DNA from: Lutacidiplasma sp049802875
Lineage (GTDB): Archaea > Thermoplasmatota > Thermoplasmata > Lutacidiplasmatales > UBA184
Reading direction: 5' to 3'
DNA length: 64,000 nt
Assembly: GCA_049802875.1 (NCBI GenBank)
Contig: JBARNH010000019.1
Span: 16,572-80,571 of the forward strand
Part shown: in pieces, positions 8,893 through 16,654 of the stretch
How positions within the stretch are numbered: position 1 is the first letter of the stretch
How the letters are laid out: every line of letters starts with the position of its first letter
Position numbers and translations under genes: made by a program
The notes under the pieces: generated by a model
What the model was told of the DNA's origin: nothing
The model's database searches: none
The model's input: only the letters and a program-made list of their open reading frames with translations

Positions 8893-9624
8893 CTAGTCCT
8901 CTTCGACGCGAGGCGCGAGGAGGTACCGTCCTTCTCCGCGACCGGAGCCCATGGCGAACTCGACCTTGAGCGGGTATTCGTTGCCGACATGGAGCGTCGT
9001 ATCCTCCGCCGAGATCGACTTGACCATCGCGGAAAAGAAGTCGAGCGGATACATGCTCTTGACCGCCTCCTTCACGTCGAGCTTCGTCAGGTTCTCCTTG
9101 GCGATGCGGAGGTCGAGCTGATCGGTCTCCCCTTCCGAGTGCATCGTGAACGCCTCGGGATCGAGGGTCAGGGTCACGTGGTCAGTGAAGCTCTCGCTGC
9201 CGCGAATCCCTTGGCGTAGGTCCTCGGTCTTGACGGTCACGCTGGCCGGAGGGCTCACGTTCGGCACCTTGGGGTCGGTGATCCCCGCCGGGTCGACCAC
9301 GGCCATCTGCCGGATGACTCGGCCGAGAGAGGCGACGAGTCGGTTCTTGCCGTCGAACTGGAAATCGATGACGTCCCCGGGTTTCGACAGTCGAAGGACC
9401 TCCTTCAACTTCTCGACGTCGACCCCGAGCTCGGTCGGTTCCCCGGTGAACTCCTCGAAGACCGCCTTGTGCAGCTTCAGGACCAACATCGCCACATGCG
9501 ACGGGTCGACCGCCTTCGCCTCAAGACCGTCCTTGGAGATGGTGAGTTTGACCTCGCTCACGAGAGTGGAGACCACCTCGACGACCTCGCGGAGGTTCTC
9601 CATCTTCATCCGGAGCTTGAACAT
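8893..9624 (-). CDS. pcn: DNA polymerase sliding clamp (PCNA)
   Basis: A 243-residue sliding clamp, the trimeric ring that tethers replicative polymerase, ligase, Fen1 and RFC clients to DNA. It shows the PCNA pattern: the DPSHVAM centre of the N-terminal domain, ELGVDVEKLKEVL before the interdomain connector, and the acidic C-terminal LLAPRVEED where a YLAP motif is usual. The start at 9624 (MFKLRM) is chosen over an upstream in-frame ATG because PCNA proteins begin M-F-K/R. A TATA-like CTTTTTAG at ~9658-9667 lies about 38 bp upstream, leaving a short leader with GAGG before the start. A single pcn is typical of euryarchaea. Confidence 0.93.
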   Translation of the reverse strand: MFKLRMKMENLREVVEVVSTLVSEVKLTISKDGLEAKAVDPSHVAMLVLKLHKAVFEEFTGEPTELGVDVEKLKEVLRLSKPGDVIDFQFDGKNRLVASLGRVIRQMAVVDPAGITDPKVPNVSPPASVTVKTEDLRQGIRGSESFTDHVTLTLDPEAFTMHSEGETDQLDLRIAKENLTKLDVKEAVKSMYPLDFFSAMVKSISAEDTTLHVGNEYPLKVEFAMGSGRGEGRYLLAPRVEED

Positions 9625-9724
9625 CGTAATCCTCGGGGCGGACCACATCGACCCCCTCTAAAAAGCCTTCTGGCATGCGGGGACGGAGCAACGCGTTTCT
9701 CTCTCGGAGATTCTGTTCTCAGTC

Positions 9725-10483
9725 GTGACCGAGCTCGCGTATCTGCCCGACCTCGCCGCCGCGTATGTCCGAACTTTCCGCGCCCGCGCGACCGCCTTGC
9801 CGCCGGGCGCGGTCGTCCTCGACCGTACCTTCTTCTACCCGACCGGTGGCGGTCAACCCTCCGACCGCGGGGTCCTCCGAACGGAGGGCGGCGGGAATCT
9901 CGAGGTCATCGACGTCGTCCGGTCCGGCCCCGGCGTGATCCATCGGATCCGGGCGGACCCCGAGATCGCGCGGGCCCTCCGCGTCGGGGTCGAGCTCGAG
10001 GGAACCCTCGACTGGGAGCGACGCCATCGCCACATGCGTCTCCACACCGGCCAGCACTTACTGAGCGCTCGAGTTTTCGCCCGCACCGGGCTCCGCACTC
10101 GGAAAGCGAATCTCGCGGGCTCCGGAGCGACCATCGACCTCGAGGGCCCTCTCGCTCCCGATGCACTCGAATCGGTGATGAGGGACGTCCGCGATGCCGT
10201 CGACCGCCCTCGACCCGTGACGATCCGACTCGTTCCTCGGGCCGAGTGGGACGCGCACCCGTTCGCGGGCCGGTCGGGACTCGTTCCCCTGCCCACCCAG
10301 GTCGACCCGGTCCGGGTCGTCGAGATCGACGCCGCCGATGTCTGCCCCTGCGGAGGTACTCACGTGCGGTCCACCGGAGAGATCGGTGAGGTTCGGGCCC
10401 TGCCGATGGTTCCCCTCCCCGGGGGCGCCTCTCGCGTGGCCTTCACTCTGGTCGCGGGCGGGCTCGCCACTCCGCCCGAGTGA
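9725..10483 (+). CDS. alaX: Alanyl-tRNA editing protein AlaX
   Basis: A 252-residue free-standing relative of the AlaRS editing domain; AlaX proteins hydrolyse mischarged Ser-tRNA(Ala) or Gly-tRNA(Ala). The zinc-site motifs are visible: HTGQHLLSA (H-x3-H) and CPCGGTH (C-x3-H). The N-terminal FYPTGGGQPSD segment is the conserved substrate-binding strand of the family. At ~250 residues it belongs to the longer AlaX forms. GTG start at 9725. The 3' end overlaps the opposing GNAT gene by 41 bp. Confidence 0.9.
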   Translation: MTELAYLPDLAAAYVRTFRARATALPPGAVVLDRTFFYPTGGGQPSDRGVLRTEGGGNLEVIDVVRSGPGVIHRIRADPEIARALRVGVELEGTLDWERRHRHMRLHTGQHLLSARVFARTGLRTRKANLAGSGATIDLEGPLAPDALESVMRDVRDAVDRPRPVTIRLVPRAEWDAHPFAGRSGLVPLPTQVDPVRVVEIDAADVCPCGGTHVRSTGEIGEVRALPMVPLPGGASRVAFTLVAGGLATPPE

Positions 10484-10994
10484 CCCCGTAGACGTAGACG
10501 TCGTGCCACCGCGCGTGGTGGAAGAGGGCGGAGCGCAGCGTGCCCTCGCGGCGGAATCCGAGGCCCTCCACGAGCCGATACGACGCGGTGTTCTCGACGT
10601 CACAGGTCGCGCCCACCCGTTCGACGGGCGTTGAGTCGTAGAGATGATCGACGAGCAGCCGCACGGCCTCCCGCCCGAACCCCTTCCCCCGGGCCGACGG
10701 GTCACCGAGTACGTACCAGACGTCCACGTACTCGAGGACGGGATGCGCCTCGTAGTGGCCCACAAAGCCGATCGGACCCGGTTTCCCGCGCCGTTCGACA
10801 ACGTATCGCGGGGCGAGCGACGCGGGGTCTTCGGGAGCCGACTCGACCGCGCTAACGAATCCGTCCAGAGTGTCCACCGAGAATCGGTCGTAGGGGGCGA
10901 CGATCTCCGGGTCGTTGTACCACCCAAACAGTCGAGGATAGTCCGACGGGACGAGAGGGCGGAGCCGGACGCTCGGCCCCTCCAGCTCGGTCAT
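10443..10994 (-). CDS. GNAT-family N-acetyltransferase (RimJ/RimL-like)
   Basis: A 183-residue acetyl-CoA dependent transferase. RLRPLVPSDYPRL opens the fold, DPSARGKGFGREAVRLL is the pyrophosphate-binding motif A, and N-x-A-S-Y-R-L-V-E-G-L-G-F is the C-terminal GNAT signature. The layout matches RimJ/RimL-like enzymes that acetylate protein N-termini or small amines; the substrate is not readable. It is followed 8 bp later (minus strand) by nothing of its own operon, while upstream lies a winged-helix gene on the same strand. Confidence 0.83.
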   Translation of the reverse strand: MTELEGPSVRLRPLVPSDYPRLFGWYNDPEIVAPYDRFSVDTLDGFVSAVESAPEDPASLAPRYVVERRGKPGPIGFVGHYEAHPVLEYVDVWYVLGDPSARGKGFGREAVRLLVDHLYDSTPVERVGATCDVENTASYRLVEGLGFRREGTLRSALFHHARWHDVYVYGVTRAEWRARPRPE

Positions 10995-11002
10995 CGCGTC
11001 GG

Positions 11003-11389
11003 CTAACTTCCGGGGCTCCGCTCGCGGCCGGGTCCCGGAAGGCTCGCGGCCGGTGGTTCATCGACCTCGATCTCCCGTTCGTCGACCTCGCCCCCGTCGC
11101 TTTCCCGGAGATGTTCGAGCGCCTTTCGGTGACCGCTCGGCGTCAGGGAGAACACATGCTTGGGCTCAGAGTACCCGACCACGTACTGAGTGCGCCGAAA
11201 GACCATTCGCGACATCTCGAGGGATCGGAGCGCATTCTTCAGCACCGCGGGGTCCTCGTTCGCGAACTTGCGGGCGATGCCGAACTCGGTCGTCCACTGG
11301 TCGGCCTCGAACCGTATCTGCTGACCCCGATGTTCCAGGAGGTGAAGCAAGAGCGAACGCTCGAGTCGCTCCATATCCCCCTGCGCCAT
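11003..11389 (-). CDS. Winged-helix DNA-binding protein, predicted
   Basis: A 128-residue protein. Residues ~6-85 show a helix-rich segment (LLLHLLEHRGQQ, DPAVLKNALRSLEMSRMVFRR) and a C-terminal strand pair (HVFSLTPSGHRKAL) that resembles the wing and final helix of MarR/PadR-like winged-helix regulators. The last ~35 residues are acidic then Pro-rich. Start 11389 (MAQGDMERLE) is chosen because it follows the 74-residue gene by 17 bp; a start at 11374 is possible. Target genes are unknown. The call is by fold pattern only. Confidence 0.55.
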   Translation of the reverse strand: MAQGDMERLERSLLLHLLEHRGQQIRFEADQWTTEFGIARKFANEDPAVLKNALRSLEMSRMVFRRTQYVVGYSEPKHVFSLTPSGHRKALEHLRESDGGEVDEREIEVDEPPAASLPGPGRERSPGS

Positions 11390-11406
11390 ATCCCTCGGGC
11401 GGACTC

Positions 11407-11631
11407 TCAGGAAATCGTCGTGATCTCGTAGTTCACGTCGAGGCCCTTGAGGCGACCGTGCATCTCCGCCACGAGACGAATGACGTTCTCGAGGGCGGCC
11501 TTTTCCTTCCACTTGTAGACGAAATCGTGCATTCCCATGGACTCCTCGAAGCCGAGTTGCCGCATGACCTCCATCACCTTGAGAGGGTCCGCGCCCTCGG
11601 AATGGAAGGTCATCCGGACGTAGGTACGCAT
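11407..11631 (-). CDS. Small hypothetical protein (74 aa), ferredoxin-like pattern
   Basis: A 74-residue acidic-basic mixed protein starting MRTYVRMTF. Predicted strand-helix-strand-helix-strand order (TYVRMTFHSEG, DPLKVMEVMRQLGF, HDFVYKWKE, ENVIRLVAEMHGRL, DVNYEITTIS) suggests an ACT/ferredoxin-like fold. I do not recognise the family. It is the first gene of a two-gene minus-strand unit with the winged-helix gene 17 bp downstream, and it shares a ~100 bp intergenic region with the divergent epimerase. A ligand-sensing partner for the regulator is a reasonable but unproven guess. Confidence 0.6.
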   Translation of the reverse strand: MRTYVRMTFHSEGADPLKVMEVMRQLGFEESMGMHDFVYKWKEKAALENVIRLVAEMHGRLKGLDVNYEITTIS

Positions 11632-11692
11632 GGCATCGCTCCCCGCGGCCGCGCCCTCGGGGGTCTCGATATCGTGTTTAGGCGACCGTCCG

Positions 11693-11700
11693 TTTATATA
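11693..11700 (+). promoter_or_regulatory. TATA box of the epimerase gene
   Basis: TTTATATA, a near-consensus archaeal TATA box, in GC-rich surroundings. Its centre is ~33 bp upstream of the ATG at 11729, giving a leader of only a few bases. It is in the divergent region with the 74-residue gene. Confidence 0.7.
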
Positions 11701-11728
11701 TGCTTCTCTGAGTGAGCCGCCACTCGAC

Positions 11729-12703
11729 ATGGTGAACGGACGGTCTCTGGGCCCCGCGGTGGTCACCGGCGGTGCGGGTGCCATCGGTTCGGTGCTCGTA
11801 CGAGAATTGCTCGCCCAGGGGCGAGAGGTTCGAGTCATCGACAACCTTTCGAGAGGGCGACGCGAACATCTTCCGGGTCCCGGGACCAAGGGACTCTCCC
11901 TCACGGTCGCCGACCTCAAGGAACCGGCCCAATACGCCTCCGTGTTCGACGGCGCGTCCGAAGTCTGGCACCTCGCAGCCAACAGCGACATCCGTCGAGG
12001 GACGAACAACACCCGACTCGACCTGGAAGACGGCGCCCTCGCCTCCTACAACGTGGTCGAAGAGGCTCGCCGACACGACGTCCCCCGCGCTATGTTCTCC
12101 TCGTCGAGCGTGGTCTACGGATTCCCTACCGTATTCCCCACCCCCGAGAGCTACGGCCCCCTGCGACCCGAGTCGTTGTACGCCGCGGGCAAGCTCGCCG
12201 CGGAGGCATTCTTCTCCGCCTACGCGTACAGCTACGGCTCCCGGGTCCACATGTTCCGGTTCGCGAACATCATCGGACCGGCGATGACGCACGGGGTGCT
12301 CTACGACTTCTTCGCCAAGCTGCGCGCCGACCCGAGCCGTCTCGAGGTCCTCGGCGACGGCCGACAAGCCAAGAGCTACCTGAGGACCGAGGACTGCGTC
12401 GCGGCGATGCTCCTCGCTTCGGAGACGGCGCCGGAACCCGTCAACATCTTCAATCTGGGCACGGCCGACCGGATCTCGGTGCGAGAGATCGCCGAGAAGG
12501 TCGTGGCCGCTCATGGGGGCCAGGCCCGCATCGACTTCACGGGGGGAGCTCGGGGGTGGGTCGGGGACGTGCCGCAACAACTACTCTCGATCGACCGGAT
12601 CCTCGCGCTCGGGTGGCGACCCCGATGGACGAGCGCCGCCGCCGTCGACAAGTCGATCGCGGAACTCATCGCGAACCACACTCCCGCCGCCCCCGCACCC
12701 TAG
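11729..12703 (+). CDS. NAD-dependent epimerase/dehydratase (extended SDR, UDP-glucose 4-epimerase-like)
   Basis: A 324-residue nucleotide-sugar enzyme. The Rossmann motif TGGAGAIGS (about residues 13-21) binds NAD, and the catalytic S-S-S-V-V-Y-G and Y-A-A-G-K (YxxxK) follow near 122-127 and 147-151. It is probably a GalE-like epimerase making an activated sugar for surface polysaccharide or glycoprotein. The next gene, on the opposite strand, is a glycosyltransferase whose stop overlaps this stop by four bases, and a GT2 gene follows, so the three form a sugar block. Substrate is unknown. Start set by the TATA box at 11693-11700. Confidence 0.85.
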   Translation: MVNGRSLGPAVVTGGAGAIGSVLVRELLAQGREVRVIDNLSRGRREHLPGPGTKGLSLTVADLKEPAQYASVFDGASEVWHLAANSDIRRGTNNTRLDLEDGALASYNVVEEARRHDVPRAMFSSSSVVYGFPTVFPTPESYGPLRPESLYAAGKLAAEAFFSAYAYSYGSRVHMFRFANIIGPAMTHGVLYDFFAKLRADPSRLEVLGDGRQAKSYLRTEDCVAAMLLASETAPEPVNIFNLGTADRISVREIAEKVVAAHGGQARIDFTGGARGWVGDVPQQLLSIDRILALGWRPRWTSAAAVDKSIAELIANHTPAAPAP

Positions 12704-13737
12704 GGCGAGGTCGGTAGACCAGCTACGCTGTGGTAGACCTCCAGGTACTGCTCGACCACTCGCGGCCAGGAGAATCGCTCTTGGGCGACTGAGCGCGCGG
12801 TGTCGCCGATGTGGCGCCGGAGCCCCGCGTCCCTTCCGAGCTCGGTCGCTCGCTGCCGAATGCCCGCCACGAAGGCGGCGAGGTCCGAATCCGGCACGCA
12901 CCATCCCGTCCGTCCGTCCTCCACGAGCGTCTCGACCGCCGGACCCCCGAGGACGGGAAGACCGGCCGAGAGCGCTTGGACGACGGTGCCGGGTAACAGT
13001 TCCGCTTGGCTCGGGTGCACGAGGAAGTCGCTGGTCGAGTAGTGCGCCGCGAGGGTCACCTCGGCAACCTCTCCGACGATCTCCACGTGGTCCCCGACGG
13101 CCCGGACTCGGTCGGCATACCCCCGATCCGGCGTCGGTCCGACCAGGACGAATCGCAGGCCGGTGCCCTTGAGCGCCTCGGCGGCGAGTTCCCATCGCTT
13201 GAACGGGGACACCACCCCCACCCCGAGGGCAACGCCGCCGGTACGGTGCTCCCAGTCCGGCCGGAAGTGCTTCGCGTCCACGCCGAACGGAATCACCGCG
13301 ATCGGTCGGCGCGTCGACCGGACCGCCGCCCGCATCGTTCGCGCCAGGGATTCGGTGAGTGCGACGGGGGCCGCGGCGCGGCGCACGGCCCGACGCTCGA
13401 GCCAGTACCCCCACCGGTGGGAAAGTTGCGCTCGGTAGTACCAGTGACGCGAATGCGAGGTATAGACGTACGGACGCCCGCCGAGCGCGAGACGGTTCGC
13501 GACCACCGGGGAGTTCACGTGAACGACGTCGTACTTTTCCGCTCGGAGGAGGCGGGGCAGCTCCCAGGCGAACGGGTACTCGTCCCGATTGCGGCGGTGG
13601 CGGACCCGGTTGACGACGATGGGTTCGTGGCCGGCGGCCGCGAGCGCGCCCCGAAGTTCCCAGATGAACCGCTCGGTGCCTCCGTAGCCAGTGGGGGGGA
13701 TGGGCTCGACCCCGCCGCCGACCAAGACAATGCGCAC
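12700..13737 (-). CDS. Glycosyltransferase family 4 (GT-B fold)
   Basis: A 345-residue retaining glycosyltransferase of the GT-B fold. The N-terminal domain contains the Gly-rich P-x-x-Y-G-G-T-E-R loop, and the C-terminal domain has GVGVVSPFKRWELAAEAL and the HPSQAELLPGTVVQALSAGLPVLGG stretch in which the E-x7-E motif is replaced by E-L-L-P-G-x-V-x-x-A. The GTG at 13737 (VRIVLVGGG) starts the first strand and is preferred over longer in-frame starts; a CTTAAT box about 25 bp upstream supports it. It likely works on S-layer or lipid-linked glycan assembly with the neighbouring epimerase and GT2. Confidence 0.84.
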   Translation of the reverse strand: MRIVLVGGGVEPIPPTGYGGTERFIWELRGALAAAGHEPIVVNRVRHRRNRDEYPFAWELPRLLRAEKYDVVHVNSPVVANRLALGGRPYVYTSHSRHWYYRAQLSHRWGYWLERRAVRRAAAPVALTESLARTMRAAVRSTRRPIAVIPFGVDAKHFRPDWEHRTGGVALGVGVVSPFKRWELAAEALKGTGLRFVLVGPTPDRGYADRVRAVGDHVEIVGEVAEVTLAAHYSTSDFLVHPSQAELLPGTVVQALSAGLPVLGGPAVETLVEDGRTGWCVPDSDLAAFVAGIRQRATELGRDAGLRRHIGDTARSVAQERFSWPRVVEQYLEVYHSVAGLPTSP

Positions 13738-13830
13738 GGCTTCCTCACCGCCCCGTGGGATTAAGGGGTACCGGCAATCTCTTCGGGTCGACTGTCGCGC
13801 CCGCACGCCGGGCCCGATCGAGCGTAAGCA

Positions 13831-14658
13831 ATGGGGACCGTATGCGTCGAGGTGGCGGTCCTCGACGACCCGCGACTCCTGGACGCGCTCGACTCCCTGG
13901 GTACCCAGGTCCGACTTCCCGACCGGGTACTGATCGCGGCCTCCACCAGAACTCCGGAGCCGCTGCTGGAGAGCGCACGCCGGCGGCTGGGGAGGGTTCC
14001 CGTCGACACGGTCCGCTTCGCCGGGTACACTGTGGACGCGCGCGCCGGGGCGATCCCCTTGCTCCGGGAAGACACCACCGTGTTCTTGGACTCGGACGAG
14101 CGCGCCCCTCCTGAATGGTTAGGGCAGATCGTCGCCCCGATCGAATCTGGCTCGGCCGCGTTCGCCGGCGGCCCGACTCGGCCGATTCGGCCGCCTACAA
14201 ATGCGATCGAGCGGTACCTCGCCCTCCTGGAGGAGTCGATCTACCAGGACCTGGTACCCCAGCGCATCACCTACCTCCCGTTGCAGAACATGGCATGGAA
14301 GACGTCGGTACTTCGGTCGCTGGGCTTCGACCCTCGAATCCAGGGCGCGGAAGACCACGACCTCGAAGCGCGCGCGGCCCGAGCGGGGGTGAAGGGGGTG
14401 TTCGTTCCCGAGGCGTTCGTTTATCATGACAAGAGCAACGAAACCAGCCTCCTGCGTTGGGCCCGCAAGCGGTACGCCCACTATCTTGTCCCGATGGCGA
14501 TCTCACTGTTGAAGAACGGCGAGATGGGCGGCCGAATCGAGGAGCGTCGGCGTCCGGTGCATCATCCCCTGCGGTACTTCGAGGCCGCGATGAAGCCGGC
14601 CGCGCTGCTGCACGCGACGGTGCGCTGGCGTCGCCTACGCAACGAAAAAACCGCGTGA
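13831..14658 (+). CDS. Glycosyltransferase family 2
   Basis: A 275-residue GT-A glycosyltransferase. The metal-binding D-S-D motif is at FLDSDERAPPEW (about residues 90-101), and the acceptor-side E-D-H-D is at QGAEDHDLEAR. No clear transmembrane segment is seen except a short hydrophobic stretch near LVPMAISLL, so the enzyme is probably peripheral. It lies 93 bp from the divergent GT4 gene, and with the epimerase forms a surface glycan cassette. Donor and acceptor cannot be read from the sequence. Confidence 0.8.
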   Translation: MGTVCVEVAVLDDPRLLDALDSLGTQVRLPDRVLIAASTRTPEPLLESARRRLGRVPVDTVRFAGYTVDARAGAIPLLREDTTVFLDSDERAPPEWLGQIVAPIESGSAAFAGGPTRPIRPPTNAIERYLALLEESIYQDLVPQRITYLPLQNMAWKTSVLRSLGFDPRIQGAEDHDLEARAARAGVKGVFVPEAFVYHDKSNETSLLRWARKRYAHYLVPMAISLLKNGEMGGRIEERRRPVHHPLRYFEAAMKPAALLHATVRWRRLRNEKTA

Positions 14659-14709
14659 GCTCCTCGAGCGAAATCGACGTGTTCTGGCGGTTCGCGGCCC
14701 CCGCGCGGA

Positions 14710-14720
14710 AAACCTTATCC
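14710..14720 (+). promoter_or_regulatory. TATA-like box of the FKBP gene
   Basis: AAACCTTATCC, centred ~28 bp upstream of the ATG at 14743, the spacing for a leaderless mRNA. Confidence 0.5.
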
Positions 14721-14742
14721 GACCCCCCGTTTCGGCGGGGCC

Positions 14743-15660
14743 ATGCCGCCAGAGACCGCCCCCGCCCACGGGGTGACCAAGTCGGGAGAGATGGTCCGAC
14801 TCGATTACGACCTCTGGGCCGAGGGAGGCGCGAGGACCGATCTCGTCGACACTACCCACCTCGAGGTCGCGCAGGAGGCGAAGGTGCCGGTCACCGAGGG
14901 TCAACACTGGGGCCCGCGCCCCCACCTGATCGGCGGAGAGTACTTCCCGGGGGCCATCGAGGCCGCCCTGACCGGAGCCAAGGTCGGGGAGGATTTCGAA
15001 CGGGAGTTCGCGCCGGCGGAGGCGTTCGGCGAACGCGACCCGAAACTGATCGAGCTGTACTCCATGCACGAGATCTCCCGACTGCCCGAGATGCGGAGAG
15101 AGGACGCCCATCTCGACGTGGGGACCGTTCTCACGATCGAGGGTCGACGAGGACGCGTGGTCACCCTGACCGCGGCCCGGGTTCGGGTCGATTTCAACCC
15201 GCCGTTCGCCGGGCGGAAGGTCCGGGGCAAGTTCAAGGTCGTGGACCGGATCACCGAGCCGGCCGAGCAAGTCCGGGGGATCCTCGAGCTCCTTTACGGA
15301 CGAGGCTCGGAATTCCACATCGAGACTCACGAGAAGACGATCACCCTCCAGATCCCCGACCGTTCGAAGTTCGACATTTCCTGGATGGCCGCGAAGCCGA
15401 GGATCGTGGACCGCCTGAGGAGCCAACTCCGCCCCGAGACGATTCGGATCGTCGAGGAATACGTCACCCCGGTATCCGATAAGTCCGCGAAAAAGGATGA
15501 CGCGGAGAAGGCGAAGCCCTCGGCAGGGGAGAAGGCGGCCGGCCACGAGACTCACCGTGCCCACTCGACCTCCAAATCCGAAGCTAAGTCGGAGCGAAAG
15601 GATGAGCACGAGAATTCCTCGGCCCACGAGGGGCACACTCACCCCGCCGAGCCGACGTAA
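14743..15660 (+). CDS. FKBP-type peptidyl-prolyl isomerase, SlyD-like, with His-rich tail
   Basis: A 305-residue cytoplasmic cis-trans prolyl isomerase/chaperone. The FKBP part begins VRLDYDLWAEGG and includes ...YFPGAIEAALTGAKVGEDF and, after an inserted IF-like domain (about 90-135), VRVDFNPPFAGRKVRGKFKV, which closes the fold. A middle domain (170-245) is probably a second substrate-binding module found in long archaeal FKBPs. The last ~60 residues are Lys/Glu/Ser with about eight His (e.g. HETHRAHS, HEGHTHPAE), similar to metal-binding SlyD tails. Nickel or zinc handling is inferred from the tail only. Confidence 0.84.
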   Translation: MPPETAPAHGVTKSGEMVRLDYDLWAEGGARTDLVDTTHLEVAQEAKVPVTEGQHWGPRPHLIGGEYFPGAIEAALTGAKVGEDFEREFAPAEAFGERDPKLIELYSMHEISRLPEMRREDAHLDVGTVLTIEGRRGRVVTLTAARVRVDFNPPFAGRKVRGKFKVVDRITEPAEQVRGILELLYGRGSEFHIETHEKTITLQIPDRSKFDISWMAAKPRIVDRLRSQLRPETIRIVEEYVTPVSDKSAKKDDAEKAKPSAGEKAAGHETHRAHSTSKSEAKSERKDEHENSSAHEGHTHPAEPT

Positions 15661-15751
15661 CCCCTCGGGACCCAGGGGTCGCCGGGCGTCCCGAGGAGCG
15701 CGAGGCACGCCCGACCCGCCGGTCGCCCGCCTCTCCGGAACGAACGCGAAG

Positions 15752-15760
15752 CACTTGAAT
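15752..15760 (+). promoter_or_regulatory. Possible TATA-like box of the 41-aa gene
   Basis: CACTTGAAT, weak but placed 26-27 bp before the ATG at 15783. Confidence 0.35.
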
Positions 15761-15782
15761 CGGTCGGCCGTCGGACCTCTCG

Positions 15783-15908
15783 ATGCCCGAACCGGTCCCG
15801 CCAGTGCCACCGGCGTTCCTCATCGTGACCTTCGCCGCCGCGATCGCGGTCGGGGTCGCCGTCATCCTCCTCGGGATCCACGGCCAGCTCGGGGGCCCGA
15901 TCCCGTGA
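15783..15908 (+). CDS. Small single-pass membrane protein (41 aa)
   Basis: A 41-residue frame: a Pro-rich N-terminus (MPEPVPPVPP) followed by one strongly hydrophobic helix of ~20 residues (FLIVTFAAAIAVGVAVILL) and a short Gly/Pro tail. It lies in what would otherwise be an empty gap between the FKBP and methyltransferase genes. A weak TATA-like element is at the right distance for leaderless expression. I do not recognise the family; small subunits of membrane complexes look like this. Support is composition, helix and promoter spacing only. Confidence 0.5.
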   Translation: MPEPVPPVPPAFLIVTFAAAIAVGVAVILLGIHGQLGGPIP

Positions 15909-15936
15909 CCGAGTACGACCCGGTCCTTTCCGAGGA

Positions 15937-15945
15937 GAGATAAAT
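15937..15945 (+). promoter_or_regulatory. TATA box of the 44-aa gene
   Basis: GAGATAAAT is a good archaeal TATA-like element about 23 bp before the ATG at 15964, implying a leaderless or near-leaderless transcript. Confidence 0.55.
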
Positions 15946-15963
15946 CCCCCGAACGTCGTTCCG

Positions 15964-16098
15964 ATGATGAACGCGACCTCCCAAGCCTGGACCGACGACC
16001 AGAATCGGGGTGCGAACAAGGGTTGGATCGCGGGGGCCCTGGTGGTCGTCGCCGTGCTGGTGATCGGGGCGGCGTTCTGGTTCAGTTACCATCCGTAG
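15964..16098 (+). CDS. Small single-pass membrane protein (44 aa)
   Basis: A 44-residue frame with a polar N-terminus (MMNATSQAWTDDQNRG, then ANKG) and one C-terminal membrane helix (WIAGALVVVAVLVIGAAFWF). The orientation rule (Lys before the helix) suggests the N-terminus inside. A clear TATA box precedes it. It overlaps the 3' end of the opposing methyltransferase gene by 17 bp. Function unknown. It is the second of two tiny membrane genes in tandem, each with its own promoter-like element. Confidence 0.55.
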   Translation: MMNATSQAWTDDQNRGANKGWIAGALVVVAVLVIGAAFWFSYHP

Positions 16099-16648
16099 CC
16101 GGCCCCGGAGTGACGGCGGCCCGGGGTCTGCGGTAGAAGTACACGTCGGTCTCGGCGTCGTACACTTCCGGCGTCCAACCGACGATCTTGTGGCAGTGAC
16201 TGACCACCCGGGCGCCGGGCGGGAGTTCCGCCTCGAGCTTGGGACGCAGCCGTATCATCGCCCCGGGCCACAGGAAGGCGGTGACCACCGTCGCCTCTCG
16301 GAAATCCAGAGCGAACATGTTCCCCCAGCGGATCGTGATGCGGTCCTTCAACGGCCCCGCCGCCCGACGGAGTCGCAGGACCACGACGCGGATCGGCTCG
16401 ACCTCCACCCCCACGACTCGCGCACGGTAGATGCGGGCTGCACGAAAGACGATCGCGCCGGTTCCCGCCCCGAGGTCGTAGACGGTATCCCGAGGTCCGA
16501 CTTCGGCGAGCCGGAGCATCGTCTCGACCGATCGCCGCGGGGTGGGTTGATAGCCGGCTCCGAACGCGAATGACGCGAAGACGAAGTAGGCGACCACCGC
16601 GACGGCGAAGAGGAGCAACCCGGAGAGGAGCAGCGGGTCGATCGCCAT
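16082..16648 (-). CDS. Membrane-anchored class I SAM-dependent methyltransferase
   Basis: A 188-residue protein with an N-terminal membrane helix (residues ~5-30), then a Rossmann-fold methyltransferase. Motif I is VYDLGAGTGAIVFRAAR (the E/D-x-G-x-G-x-G SAM loop), followed by VVGVEVEP (acidic residue binding the ribose). The layout of N-terminal helix plus short core resembles the FAM173/ATPSCKMT protein-lysine methyltransferase group, but it could equally act on a lipid or small molecule. It is placed six bases after meaB on the same strand, so it is probably in the mcmB-meaB operon. Confidence 0.72.
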   Translation of the reverse strand: MAIDPLLLSGLLLFAVAVVAYFVFASFAFGAGYQPTPRRSVETMLRLAEVGPRDTVYDLGAGTGAIVFRAARIYRARVVGVEVEPIRVVVLRLRRAAGPLKDRITIRWGNMFALDFREATVVTAFLWPGAMIRLRPKLEAELPPGARVVSHCHKIVGWTPEVYDAETDVYFYRRPRAAVTPGPATDGN

Positions 16649-16654
16649 GGGGTC

